Shown here: piece by piece, positions 36,559-46,568 of the stretch
How positions within the stretch are numbered: the stretch's first letter is position 1
How the letters are laid out: each line of letters opens with the position of its first letter
Source: Unio delphinus
Lineage: Eukaryota; Mollusca; Bivalvia; Unionida; Unionidae
NCBI GenBank assembly: GCA_029339505.1
Contig: JAQISU010000248.1
Span: 1 to 64,000 of the forward strand
Length of the DNA stretch: 64,000 bases
Direction: 5' to 3'
Made by a program: the position numbers and the translations under genes
Notes under the pieces: model-generated
What the model was told of the DNA's origin: nothing
The model's database searches: none
The model's input: the letters and a program-made list of their open reading frames with translations, nothing else

Positions 36559-39500
36559 TATTAGTAATAATAATAATAACATGTTTAAATTCCATATTAA
36601 ATTTTGATTACTACGAAACAGAAGGCATATCTTACAAAGATTTTTCACATGTACGAGCGTCTTTTGTGGACAATATTTTCCGAATATTGAAATCTTTTTT
36701 GTTGTATAGCATTTTTATATAGAAGAATAAAAAATTCAGCATAACTCAACGTCAATCTCTTTTTGACCTTATGAACATAATTGAAATTACCTTGCATATT
36801 CATGGTCAATAGGTTCAGATTCGGTCTTGTGGTTGCCGTTTCTCTCAAGCTCAACATCATGATGTTCGCTGAAATGTGATTTTGTAAGTGTGAATTGTAA
36901 ACTCTAGAAGAAATAGTAACATTTAGAATACTGTAGTTTTGCTTCTGTAACTTTGTAGAATGAATTGTACATGCTAACTAGAAATAACAGTATGAGAAAC
37001 AAGAATCTCTCCAATTGAATGAAGCTCTCCTTTTCAGAAGGAATTAAAGAGGGGAACTTCTCTATTATTAAACGTTCATACTGCATATTAGCCAGGCACC
37101 AGTTTCGTTTAGGACAAGATAAACGTCATAGGAAGTGTTTAGGAAAATATCCGATGTAAAATTGGTCATCCATATGGGTGGAGTAGTGACACAAAGATCT
37201 TTACGATAGTCGTTGTTATGGGTGGATGGATCGATGATCAATTACGTACAAAAGACTCTCCCATAAGCTCTTCTGGTTTTTTATATTAATATACTAGTAA
37301 GATTTTATAAATTACTTATTTGGAAAAATGCGATCAGAAAGTTACAGTAACAGGGACTCAGAACGTTTAAAATTAATTAAGGAATTAAAATTTAAATGAA
37401 TACATTCACATAATACGTAATAAGAAATACGAGCTGAAGAATAACTGTGAATTAAATTTAAATAGTAGCAAATCTAATTTATATAGGAGTTAATTATTTT
37501 TTCGATTTTTGCATATTGCACACCTACCCATTAGTTCCACCATCATTTGAAACTTGTATGGATACGGATTCTTCGAGATCATGTCTTTGGGTTGAGTTTA
37601 ATCCATGCTTAAGCACATGATCATGAATATTTTTCTTCCACACACCCGGCTGTACTTTTTCCAGAGTATACTCTGGAAAAGGATGGAAGAGGATGGAAAA
37701 GCATGGAAAACGCTGGAAAACTATGGAAAAATGAAATATTCTGCAGAATTTAGCATGGAAACCCTGGACATTGTGCATGGAAAATGCTGGACATGTCTGG
37801 AAAATGCTGGACATTTTGGACTTTGAATTTTTTCAGCATGGAAAACGCTGGAAAATACTGGACATTTTGGACTTTGAATTTTTTCAGCATGGAAAACGCT
37901 GGAAAATGCTGGACATTTTCGACTTTGAATTTTTTCAGCATGGAAAACGCTGGACATTTTGGACTCTGAATTTTTTTCAGTATGGACAGTTTGGACTTAG
38001 CATTTTTGGGATAAATTTCAGCATGGAAAACCATGGAAAAGGATGGACAGTTTGGACTTAGAATTTTTTGGATAAATTTCAGCATGGAAAATCCTGGAAA
38101 AGAGCTTAGTCAATTTTCTAGATTGGTACTTAGAATTATTTTGAATTACCTAAAGAAAAAGCAATCATGACTAGGTACTTAGAATTATTTCTGATTACCT
38201 AAAGAAAGAGCTATCATGACTAAACTGCACTGTAACAGATTTTACAACTTGAAACAAAACTATTATTTCAAACCTATGATAAATATTTACTGAGAAATAG
38301 AGGACACAATTCAAATAAACAAATGAAACAATACATGCACACAAATGATCCCTGCTTTAAAAAGACAAACCACAAGTGTTAAAGTTGTACATAATTTGTT
38401 ATATGTACAATATATGTAATTAAATGTTAATGATCAGATAACATCATTTTACAAAATTGTTGTGGTGTAACACGTATCCCAAACCAAAATGCTTGCTTTC
38501 CACAAGCTTACTGTAAAATCTCAAACTTACACAAATTAAGCTATAGCTTGCAAAAGGAATTTTTCCAAGTCTGCAAGCTTGGAAAATGTAAAATTCAAGC
38601 TTCCTAGATTGCAAAAAATGAAGGAGTGCATCTGCAGTCATTCATCAAACAGCAGCACAGTGGATAAACTTTAACATAGAACATAATTTGTCCACATTGT
38701 TTTACACCATTAAATATAAAAAGAACAGAGCAAGAATTTATTGAATGTATGTTATATTTTACACTGTGATAAAGGATTCCATTTAGTAAAATCCGGTAAA
38801 ATACATAGCATTTACAGACTGCAAAGTTTTTTACAGACTGACTTAATGCAGCAAGATATTTGAAGTCAAGTACTTATAAATGCTTCTTACCAACAATGTT
38901 ACTGCACCATCAAATATAGTCTCTGTAATTTTGTGATGATAACTTCTGGTATTTGGTTTTTGAAAGAATATTCCAATTTCTGTTTCATTGACAATTTTTG
39001 TATTTGAAAGTGTAGGTAATTTTAACATTGTGGAAACAGCGTCAGACTCCTGTGATCGAACGGAAATCGCGTGGAATAATGTTTTTGATTAACTCCTCAA
39101 TGAACGGTAATTTATCCTGAAATTAATATAAATGAGTATTAAAAACTAAAAAATCTGCCACCCACCCACCCGTTTGCCTTTGCAGACCTGTTTACCAGTT
39201 CGTATTTGACTGTATTTGTACGGAATAAAGCTCATTCGTACGGTAGTATGGTCATTGGTTTTAAAATACGATTTGAGATTGCATTTATTTTTTATTTTTT
39301 TTAAAATAATTTTTTAAGCGTTTTTTATTCCAGTTAGTTGTGTTGTATCGTCTCTTCGGTCCGCGTCCGGGTCTGTAGTCGGCGCCACATCGCTGATTTA
39401 ACATTCTCAACATCCGGTTGTTTAAACATGCCGCCTAAACATAGAAAGCAGCATTTTCTACCAGTTCATAATACTCTGTGACCATGCCTTAAACCACCGT

Positions 39501-39813
39501 CTAAAGGAGTGCATTTTGTGCTCTGCACTGTTTGCAACTTAGATTTTTCATGTGCACAACATGGTGGAATGAATGACTTTTCACGGCACGTGAATCGGAA
39601 AATCATGCGAAATTGGCATCGTTAGTGAAGGGAAATACAAGTATTTTGTCAACGATGAAGGGAAAGGAAGTCAGTGATCAGCACATATTTCAAAAGCAGA
39701 TAACGTGCTGAGGTGATTCTATGAGCTGATCGTAAATTGAGCACAGCCTACAAGTTAATGGAAGTAATTAAAAATATGTTCCCAGATTCCAAAATTGCAG
39801 AAGATATTTAGGA

Positions 39814-39866
<53 letters not shown>

Positions 39867-40485
39867 ATGTCGTGCAATAGTAAATAAGGGTAATTATAGT
39901 ATATTGATGTGTCTACTATTTGTTATCGAGGGACTGGTGTATTTGGTCCAATTGCCGTTTCAATTGGTACATTTGTATTAATTACATGAGATTAGTTTGA
40001 ATATAGTTGAATTCCAGGAGATTTGTGAATCTTGTACTTACAGTGCAGAACTTTTGAAATTTATTTGAATTGTTTGAATCTCAATCCTAGGCGGTACATA
40101 AAATTATGTGAATATCGGATTATAAAGTGTATACAATTTTTTTTAAACTGAGGTGTTTTGAATCTGTATATCAGATAAATATAATATTTTTTTTTCTTCA
40201 ATGTGTGAATGTTAGTATAGAGTAATTGGATCAATTGTATTTTGAGAGCATTTGAGAATCATTGTATTTTTACATCATAATTTATTTTTTATTAACTAAT
40301 TAAATTCATGAATTGCCATCTTTCACACATTGTTTGAGTTATTCATTTAATACAAAATCCACTCTGTTTCAATTCTGTGACATACATTGTAGCATATATC
40401 AACATTTTACTTTTAATATTTGATATAAATGGTCATTTCCACACATCAAGGGCTAGAAATATGGTGGCAGTACATGCCATGTCAG

Positions 40486-40563
<78 letters not shown>

Positions 40564-42993
40564 TAAAATCTAAGCTTGTCATGCACAACCTTAAAAATAA
40601 GCTTGCGCAAGCTTGCTGCAAGCTTGCCGCGGTTTCAAATCTAAGCTTGCGGCAAGCTTAAATAACAAGCTTGCCGCAACCTTAAAAGTAAGCTTGCGAT
40701 TTTGGTTTGGGACAAACTATACATGTATGAAAAGATATCCTAAAACAAATAGTTAAATCCTGACATGAAAATATCTGGTGCATATACAATCATAAATATG
40801 TCCAAATCTGTGCACCACATGACCTTGATACTACAGTGCAGAAGTATGATATTCTGCAGCCCAATCATGTGAGAGCCATTTTTAATCCTTTTCATGATGA
40901 TTGGGGAGAACAGCACCATAAATGTCATTTCCAATTTCAACAAAGAATAATAGGTTCTCGAAGACACTCGATCCTAACTACCACAGCACCTTCCCTAATA
41001 ATAGAACAATGAGAGAAAGCTTATTATGTATTTAAGAAAGCAATAACAAAAAAAGATTTAATTATCATAGAGAATCACACCCACATTACTTAATATCTGA
41101 CATTTTTAAGGCATTTTGTTTCTTCATGTTGATATCAATGCATGTTATTATTTAATTAAATTCGCAAATGGAACTAATACAAAGAGACAGATACATCACT
41201 GAAGTATGGAAGTTACAGAAACAGCAGCATAAATTTTAAGACAAATTTATATTTTTCATTTACACTAAGCTTTTTGGCTCATGTTCCTCTTGAAATTATC
41301 ATCAAATAATAGTTGCATCGCTGTTAAAATCTCGTTTTCATGAAAAAAATTCAGCGATTTTCAGCAAAATTTTAGTGTTGTCTAGGGTTTTCCATGCTAG
41401 AATCGTCCAGGGTTTTCCAGCCTACGCTGGACAGAGGCTGGAATATTAGTCCAAATACTCCAGCATTTACCATGCTAGAATTTTCCAGCGGTTTCCAGCC
41501 TACCCTGGACAGAGGCTGGAATATTAGTCCAAATACTCCAGCGTTTTCCATGCTAGAATTGTCCAGCATTTTCCATGCTAGAATTTTCCAGCGGTTTCCA
41601 GCCTACGCTGGACAGAGGCTGGAATATTAGTCCAAATACTCCAGCGTTTTCCATGCATGAATTGTCCAGCGTTTTCCATGCTAGAATTTTCCAGAGGTTT
41701 CCAGCCTACGCTGGACAGAGGCTGGAATATTAGTCCAAATACTCCAGCATTTTTCATGCATGAATTGTCCAGCATTTTCCATGCAAGAATTTTCCAGCGG
41801 TTTCCAGCCTACGCTGGACAGAGGCTGGAATATTAGTCCAAATACTCCAGCGTTTTCCATGCATGAATTGTCCAGCGTTTTCCATGCTAGAATTGTCCAG
41901 GGTATTCCAGCCTACCCTGGACAGAGGCTGGAATATTAGTCCAAATACTCCAGCGTTTTCCATGCTAGAATTGTCCAGCGTTTTCCATGCTAGAATTGTC
42001 CAGCATTTTCCAGCCTACGCTGGACAGAGGCTGGAATATTAGTCCAAATACTCCAGCGTTTTCCATGCTACGATTTTCCAGCGTTTTTCATGGAAAAGGA
42101 TGGAAAATCTACAGCCGGGCAATTACTTTTCTGCATAATGGACAATGAAAATGCCCTGGCTTTGCATCTTCGTGTGGAATGTGACAAAGCAGTGCAAATT
42201 TACCTTAAAAAGAAAATTCAACATAAGATATCTAGTTAATTTCATATGAGATCCTATATAATATAGTTGAACGTCTAAAAACAGAAACCTTGGTACACTG
42301 GAATGTCGTCGAAACCAAATAATTTTATTGTCCCAACATTTCACTTCTGTAATATTATCATTTTTCATTAGCAAATGCAAGTCCCCTCAAATCTGAATAA
42401 AGAAAAAAATTTTGATACCAAATTGCAACTTTATGTTTCAAAATACAATTACCAAAAATAAATATATTAAATGATTGACACACGCTGAAACCGATTAATT
42501 ATATTTCGTAGGAACTTTAATAGTCTAATCTGGAAAAGATGGGCAGGATAAGAACTTTGAGAAAGAATATCTTTATTTGGTGATTATATAAGTATAATGC
42601 ATATGTATACAAGCAGAAGGAAGCATATTTTTATAGTTTTGTTTTCTTCTTTAAATTAAATGTAATGGATTAAGTAACCAATATTTATAATTATAAATCC
42701 CAACATTTTTGTGTTTCATTTTAAAAATCTTTACTTTTTATCGTCACAGACTGACATATATTCAGGAGAAGAAAATAAATGTTAAACTTACCATTTGGTG
42801 CAGCTACTCTTGTCTTCCAATGAACTTTAAGATGGCTTCTAACTTTAACTAATTTGGCCGGCTTGAACTTGTAGGCTGGGCACAGTGGACAATGGTAAGA
42901 TTTGCAGTCACCTTTGCAACATTCGTTACACGTTCTCAGTAAATGTTCTAAATGATTAATTGACAAAAAGCAATAAGTCTCATTTGATTCCAT
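29542..42993 (-). CDS. HMGXB3-like: HMGXB3-like transposase-derived protein, ten-exon model, frame-damaged
   Basis: Ten minus-strand exons (listed separately) encode about 1,030 residues. In order: a Cys/His-rich N-terminal block, two C2H2-like fingers, a SWIM-type CxC-x6-CxH motif, the YRYQEW..GIHNYND block, an LPPP linker, the PSYEYWGPWIG block, and a C-terminal region with GGWVLGACPHGIVYAIKSLL, IIADIAHL and EQLFSSLKRDLYFLNQM. This order and these motifs match my memory of invertebrate HMG domain-containing protein 3-like proteins, thought to derive from a DNA transposase; Asp in IIADIAHL and Glu in EQLF may be catalytic relics. Introns are GT-AG except a GC-AG donor after exon 6. Phases agree everywhere except exon 4/5, and exon 4 has a -1 frameshift near 36329. 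It may be a recent pseudogene or an intact gene with assembly errors. Role in the cell unknown. Confidence 0.75.
30900..31041 (-). CDS. HMGXB3-like exon 9
   Basis: 142 nt encode VSVIRRLCRQMGIRPEGSAM, DMILRMRD and FDLAYEKVFGTS, a SAP-like helical stretch, between acceptor TGATTCGCAG and donor CTG|GTAAGC. Confidence 0.75.
31593..31777 (-). CDS. HMGXB3-like exon 8
   Basis: The acceptor CTTTCTCTTCTTGTAAAG has a good pyrimidine tract. 185 nt encode LHPFNDVTPSYEYWGPWIGK, NTEFRKRPQVEANEYGEP and LLQDEK, donor GAAG|GTAATT. An overlapping frame of 103 codons is a shadow. A SINE lies ~45 bp upstream of the acceptor. Confidence 0.75.
31824..32112 (-). mobile_element. SINE in intron 7 of the HMGXB3-like gene
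   Basis: The body matches the 20455-20774 copy (CAGTTTATAGGGATGTCTAGCACTAG..., CCCACCCAGTAACATTATCTTGACACC...), with a diverged tRNA-like head near 32040-32112. TACCT occurs at 31819-31823 and again at 32266-32270, so a ~440-bp insertion including ~150 bp of other sequence right of the head is possible. Same orientation as the host gene. Confidence 0.85.
32210..32541. repeat. 30-bp direct repeats 302 bp apart
   Basis: An identical 30-mer beginning GACAAATTCATCTACCATTG lies at 32210-32239 and 32512-32541, both in intron 7. It may mark a small duplication or insertion between exons 7 and 8. Confidence 0.9.
32750..32845 (-). CDS. HMGXB3-like exon 7
   Basis: 96 nt encode SDLPPPQISIQETVDSVQFF and ITKGITK, between acceptor CGTTTACAG and donor AAGG|GTAAAA; phase 1 in and out matches exons 6 and 8. 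Confidence 0.7.
32924..32992. repeat. (TA)n-(GT)n compound microsatellite
   Basis: TA dinucleotides followed by GT dinucleotides in intron 6. Confidence 0.95.
33327..33528 (-). CDS. HMGXB3-like exon 6, GC donor
   Basis: 202 nt encode NHVAIGRSIAILEDAL.., then FNCVLCGWYPMTLIWDGVRK. The acceptor is TTATTTGCAG; the donor is CCAG|GCAAGT, a classic GC-AG site. CVLC plus the DG..K block is conserved in this family as I recall it. Confidence 0.75.
33741..33820. repeat. (TCTA)n-(TC)n microsatellite
   Basis: TCTA tetramers flank a TC run in intron 5. Confidence 0.95.
34463..34600 (-). CDS. HMGXB3-like exon 5
   Basis: 138 nt (46 codons) encode MCMYIKHCMKCKVPYRYQEW, DDGIHNYND and FLGFDVCMRFRSGLK, between acceptor TATTTTCAG and donor GAAG|GTAATT. 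Entry phase is 0, whereas exon 4 exits in phase 1 in its second frame, so a one-base discrepancy lies at or near this junction. Confidence 0.75.
35494..36517 (-). CDS. HMGXB3-like exon 4 with -1 frameshift
   Basis: The long central exon opens SCEDQLYESGN, then the finger CNKCGKWIGKVWFKRH..LH. At IIDHPKGIF (~36329, TATATTTTGCTC) the frame must shift by one base to continue LLTEGFAWWWLHTYQ. After that come CGTFCESSNC, YECPHVQSIQYA, and the SWIM-like CQC(x6)CKH (YCQCSPEKKTCKH), then CHFCHAQLSEATLV. Donor AAAGA|GTAAGT is strong. One missing T in the T4 run would explain the shift. The upstream Leu-rich frame beyond 36517 is only an intronic (ATT)n tract. Confidence 0.75.
36522..36582. repeat. (AAT)n microsatellite next to exon 4 acceptor
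   Basis: AAT/ATT trinucleotides begin four bases upstream of the exon 4 acceptor and take the place of a normal pyrimidine tract on the minus strand (ATTATTATT). Confidence 0.95.
36791..36868 (-). CDS. HMGXB3-like exon 3
   Basis: 78 nt between acceptor CACATTTCAG and donor CAAG|GTAATT encode the hydrophilic EHHDVELERNGNHKTESEP linker. Entry and exit phase 2 fit exon 2 (GG+C) and exon 4 (AG+G). Confidence 0.65.
37528..37649 (-). CDS. HMGXB3-like exon 2, downstream half
   Basis: It encodes PGVWKKNIHDHVLKH, completing the finger begun by CPLCRK, then an acidic/serine linker ending DGGTNG, donor AATGG|GTAGGT. The acceptor GGAAAAAGTACAG lies inside the terminal repeat of the inserted element, and its last bases (CCGG) would be read as codons. 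Phase in and out agrees with the neighbouring exons. Confidence 0.65.
37672..38095. repeat. Left subterminal tandem array (~51-bp period)
   Basis: Repeats of CATGGAAAACGCTGGAAAA..TGGACATTTTGGACTTTGAATTTTTTCAG recur at 51-bp spacing (37831, 37882, 37933), then more degenerate. They generate several open frames (61-111 codons) on both strands that are not genes. Confidence 0.9.
38891..39028 (-). CDS. Possible orphan first exon inside nested element
   Basis: An ATG-initiated frame of 46 codons (MLKLPTLSNTKIVNETEIG...) ends at a plausible donor TTG|GTAAGA. No family is recognised and no further exon was found. It starts right beside the shared sequence CACAGGAGTCTGACG. Confidence 0.2.
39039..39182. 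repeat. Sequence shared with the pogo-like element at 60098-60318
   Basis: GTCAGACTCCTGTGAT..AACGGAAA..CGTGGAATAATGTTTT.. through CTGCCACCCACCCACCC is common to both places. At 39922-39939 GTTATCGAGGGACTGGTG followed by TA resembles that element's right terminal repeat. The left terminal repeat is missing, so this is a truncated relative. Confidence 0.65.
39428..39810 (+). pseudogene. Decayed hAT transposase N-terminus (BED zinc finger)
   Basis: After MPPKHRKQHFLPV the frames give HFVLCTVCNLDFSCAQHGGM and NDFSRHV, a BED-type finger (CxxC then HxGxxD..H). A further frame gives NHAKLASLVKGNTSILSTMK, HIFQKQIT, then pieces resembling RAEV and MFPDSKIAEDI. This order is typical of hAT proteins. 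At least three frame changes and several stops break it. Confidence 0.65.
39820..39863. repeat. (CT)n microsatellite
   Basis: Pure CT dinucleotides. Confidence 0.95.
40489..40560. repeat. (TA)n microsatellite
   Basis: About 72 bp of TA. It produces Tyr-Ile repeat frames on both strands that are not genes. Confidence 0.97.
41393..42100. repeat. Right subterminal tandem array (103-bp period)
   Basis: CCTACGCTGGACAGAGGCTG begins at 41421, 41499, 41602, 41705, 41808, 41911 and 42014: one 78-bp and five 103-bp spacings. Each monomer also carries TCCAGCGTTTTCCATG, the inverse of the left-array core. The monomers remain highly alike. Confidence 0.95.
42127..42203 (-). CDS. HMGXB3-like exon 2, upstream half
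   Basis: The acceptor TTTTTAAG precedes 77 nt encoding GKFALLCHIPHEDAKPG and HCPLCRK. In the splice model the exon ends AGAAAA|GTAATT. Unspliced reading continues VI and then runs into the inverted-repeat element at 42119. The CPLCRK pair is the first half of a C2H2-like finger completed at 37.6 kb. Confidence 0.65.
42792..42993 (-). CDS. HMGXB3-like exon 1 (start)
   Basis: ATG at 42993 opens MESNETYCFLSINHL.. with CNECCKGDCKSYHCPLCPAY and a basic RSHLKVHW stretch: 67 codons plus one base, donor AATG|GTAAGT. This is the Cys/His block found at the N-terminus of the family. An upstream GTG extends the frame five codons but ATG is preferred. No 5' UTR exon or promoter could be identified. Confidence 0.75.
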
Positions 42994-43576
42994 TTTGATT
43001 AGTTTCACAATGAACGTTTGACAAGTAGAAACTTGGCATAATAAACGTTGGAAATAAAGTTAAAAAAATTAAAGGAAGCAACATAGTAGAAGTGAACTCA
43101 GATAATGAGATGATTGCTGTTAAGTCATCAGACAAGGCCACGTGTGATTGCAGTTTGAGACAGCTAAATTTTGATAGACGTAAAGTCAATGTAACCATGA
43201 TTTTACGAAGTTACAAATGTTAACATCCAACAGAAATGTAGCCTCTTAACTCAATTTAATGTTGACCCAAGCAATGGGTCATGATGATTGCAAATTGAAC
43301 ATAACAGATTCAATTGTTGTTTTACTGCAGAGATGATAAGTTCCTATCACTACGGAAAAGGAAGAAAGACAGGGATCGTTAATAATATAAACACTATGCC
43401 CTTACGATGTTGACAGATCACAGACCCAAATCCCATGGGTGAACAAGATGATAGGGGTCAAATGTATGAACATTTTAATTCAGGCTCTGTTATCCTATCC
43501 CTGTCAAACAGATTTCACACTGTATCTAATCCATACAGTGACCTTAACCAATAGTGTAACAAGATGCTTCCACACC

Positions 43577-43578
<2 letters not shown>

Positions 43579-43636
<58 letters not shown>
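43579..43636. repeat. (GA)n microsatellite
   Basis: GA dinucleotides in the intergenic region upstream of the HMGXB3-like gene. Confidence 0.95.
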
Positions 43637-43638
<2 letters not shown>

Positions 43639-43639
43639 A

Positions 43640-45335
43640 TCATGAGGAAGGCATCTTGGTATGATAATAATTATGCACAATACAAGATATGATCAGGAAA
43701 GAACATACTTAAAACATAAGAATCTTTAGTTATCAGCGCATCATATATACATTGATAAATAGCAATGGCTTATTGAGGTAGTGTTACCATTTTGTATAGC
43801 AAAAGCAACCCGCAAATGTAACAAACATTGAAAGACGTATGAATTTCTCATTTACTCACAACATATACACACAAACGCACTATACTAGCAAAGTACACCT
43901 CTGACGGCCTTATGTCATTGTTTCAAAGACGGAAATATAGAAAGCACCTGAAAAAGTGAACACAACCTAACAATATTGAAAATGAGTCCTTGGTATTGAT
44001 GTCTTTTAGACTCTTCGTTCATAGTTTGTTAGAAAGAGCTACATGTATATACATTGTCACTAAATACAGATAGAAGAATAGATACGGTACTTTATGGCTC
44101 CGGTGCATGCATCTTTGATGCATGTAAAATAACCTGAAAATCAGGAACAGTGAAAATAGTAGTAGTAATTTCTTCAGTCTTGAGAGTTTTGGTTCCATGA
44201 GGAATTATGTTTATTTACAGTACAGTGTTTGTGTATGACAGCCTCTCTCTAATAACTTTTAGAATGTATTTGGCTTAAATTTACAAATCTGTTTCATCAG
44301 GATCCTTTTCTTTCTACATTATGAATGCCTGCATAACTTGGTGGGGAATTCGATGTGCGAGACACTTGAACAGCAGAGTATGCTTACGGTTTGAGACGCA
44401 ATTCCTTGGTTATAAAAAATGAGATTGAGAAGAATCCAAAAGCTAGCAGTTATAGCCAAGTACATATGACATCAATATTGATGAAGTTGTTTTGGAAATG
44501 ATTTTAAACAAAAGTTAGACTGGAAAATAGAATAATATTTTCCACAATGATCGAAAACAAATGAAACAACTTTCCACACTGCAAAAAGAACTAAAAATCA
44601 GCAGGAATATACTTTTACAATACCATATGCACAAATTGATAGCTACAAATTCAGCTTTTACCCTCAGATAACCAAAGACATGATTTCATTACAAGAAATA
44701 TTAATTACAGCTGCTGATTCCTAAGAAATGCAGTTGAACACTTTTCAAATTTCTAATATGGATATATTTTTCCAAATTTCGTTCTTGTAAAGGTTGATTT
44801 TGCACAATGCAAAAATGTCGTTATGATGTAGCATTAAACTAATCAAGTACCAAGTACTAATTGCTTTCAGTTAATAATATAATGACATTCATTAAGTCTA
44901 TTGCTCCATTTAAATATTGAACAGAAAAGCTCTACTGGCATTTTAGCAGTAGACTACTTCATTCTGGAAGGATGACATTTTGGGGTATACCAATTCCTTG
45001 TGACTAGCTATAGCATTTTGTGTTGTATTTAATGGTACATCTAATGAATTAGTAAACACATGGACCATGTCCTTAACTAAATTAAATCATGGTTTGTCTA
45101 AGGACTTTAAAGGATGCACAAAAGAAGAAATATAAAGCCTAGTACAATATGGAATTGATCTATTGCAACTTGTCAATCACACTTTGACTAACAAAATCAG
45201 CAAGTGAAATTTGACAGACCTTGCATTGTTTATGTCGGCCATTTTCCACCAACAAAGTGACTGTCACAATAATAAATTGTTTATGGTAAATATTTAAACA
45301 TTTTGCAATGGGTCATCCATTTTTCAATCGACAGT
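43640..45335. other. Intergenic, nothing recognised
   Basis: AT-rich; no exon pair, TIR pair or SINE was found. Confidence 0.5.
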
Positions 45336-45339
45336 GGTG

Positions 45340-45545
45340 AAATGGGGTCACTTCTAACAGTCGGTATCCATATGGAGAAGTTAGATTTATTCCTTTACCA
45401 AAACCTTGATGAAATTTGGATGGATAAAAGTTTGTGGTTGCAGATATTTTTCTTCCCTGCATAGCTAATAAAAATTCCATCTCACGAAAAGAATATAGCT
45501 TAATTATTATGTACACCATTATACTTCTAAACAGTAATTATTTAT
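45340..45545 (-). repeat. Shared coding-like fragment (partner of 18715)
   Basis: A minus-strand frame from 45519 includes KISATTNFYPSKF and GKGINLTSPYGYR. The related fragment at 18715-18800 keeps ATTS and GKGINL. This may be a conserved exon or a low-copy repeat; no family recognised. Confidence 0.35.
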
Positions 45546-45579
45546 AATTTTGTTCTATATTTAATTCATTTACTTCCAG

Positions 45580-45613
45580 GGCAGCACAAATAAGTTATTT
45601 AAGATTAATAAAG
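45580..45613 (+). CDS. Possible small upstream exon
   Basis: ACTTCCAG|GGC..AAAG|GTAAGA encodes GSTNKLFKINK (34 nt, exit phase 1). It joins in frame to 48469-48509. It could be an upstream exon of the SET gene or chance. Confidence 0.25.
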
Positions 45614-46255
45614 GTAAGACTGTGTACCAAATACATTAACATCTTTAGGAGTGAATTTCCTTTTACATCTGTATGGTTTTCAAGCAGCTTTAAAATTGAG
45701 ATTTCATTATTTACTAAAATAAAATGTAGGTTATTACCATACAAACTTTAAATACAAATATTATAATGTCCACTGCAGTATAATATATGCAACTTGGTAA
45801 TTTTTCATTTTTTTAAGAGTATTAAAATTATTTTTAACAAACATGTTGCTGAAATTGAAATTTTCCAAAAACTGAATCTTTGTCTTGGGTTAACAGGTCA
45901 TCATGTTACATGTTTTGTGCACAAGGTAATGAATTACTAATATTATTAATGTTAGTAAGTTTTGAAATTTGTACATGTATCTAATCCTGCATTCAGTTTT
46001 CTTTCAAAATATTACATGTACCCTCTACTAAGGAATTAATTCTGAATAAGAATTTATTTTTATTATTAACAAGAACAATAACAATTGTAATGAAACAAAG
46101 GCATGTTTATGATATGCATATTTAGATACCCTTTATAGATCCTGGGGGAAGCACTACAAGCATACTGAATAGTGTTTTTATTGCTAAAGAATCATAGGAT
46201 GAACGATTTCATTGGCTAACAGAAATTTCTTACTGAACTTGATTAGCAGATGGTG

Positions 46256-46568
46256 TGATTTTGGATTTTAAAAAAAAATAGCTTTAACAATTTTTCAATT
46301 ATATCGCTACAGTGTCTGCAGTGTGGCAGTTTATAGTGATGTCTAGCACTGGGGCATCATGACACAGACATGTATCATCATGTCCCACCCAGTCACATTA
46401 TCCTGACACCAGGCCAACCAGTTCTGACTCTAACCTCTTAATGCTGAGTGCCAAGAGAGGTAGCTGTTACTACCATTTTTAATAATCTTTGTTATGATTC
46501 TGCTCGGTATCGAACCCATGACCTTGCGCATCCGGGCTGACGCTCTCACTATGTCACCAGAGCAGTTC
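46256..46568 (-). mobile_element. tRNA-derived SINE
   Basis: Same family as 20455-20774 (body CAGTTTATAGTGATGTCTAG, hairpin, tRNA-like head ending near 46568). It is flanked by GCAGATGGTG at 46246-46255 and 46569-46578, a 10-bp target duplication. Confidence 0.92.

Larger units (their letters stand above)
38477..40712. mobile_element. Nested inverted-repeat element with AAGCTTGC-rich ends
   Basis: TCCCAAACCAAAATGCTTGC at 38477 is inverted as GCGATTTTGGTTTGGGA ending at 40712. Inside both ends, copies of CAAGCTTGC/GCAAGCTT are clustered (38490-38620 and 40570-40700). No convincing target duplication. It contains the decayed hAT N-terminus, a (CT)n and a (TA)n tract, and sequence shared with the pogo-like element at 59-60 kb. 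Confidence 0.65.
37645..42119. mobile_element. 4.5-kb element with inverted, tandem-array-bearing ends inside a coding exon
   Basis: The outer ends are CCCGGCTGTAC-TTTTTCCA (37645) and the inverse TGGAAAATCTACAGCCGGG (42119). Subterminal tandem arrays built on CATGGAAAACGCTGGA lie inside the left end and, inverted (TCCAGCGTTTTCCATG), inside the right end. It splits the C2H2-like finger of the HMGXB3-like gene between VI and VW. No clear target duplication is visible. The interior holds another inverted-repeat element and a decayed hAT transposase; no transposase of its own was recognised. Confidence 0.7.

Noticed and set aside
36523..36648. Leucine-rich signal-like start of the exon 4 frame
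   Set aside because: The leucines are the intronic (ATT)n tract read on the minus strand, upstream of the acceptor at 36517.
37524..38085. Several overlapping ORFs with repeated HAEKIQ or ENAGK units
   Set aside because: Products of the 51-bp tandem array open on both strands; only 37528-37649 is supported as an exon.
40377..40661. Tyr-Ile repeat ORFs
   Set aside because: (TA)n microsatellite.
41372..41963. Repeated ENAGVFGLIFQPLS ORFs
   Set aside because: Translation of the 103-bp non-coding array.
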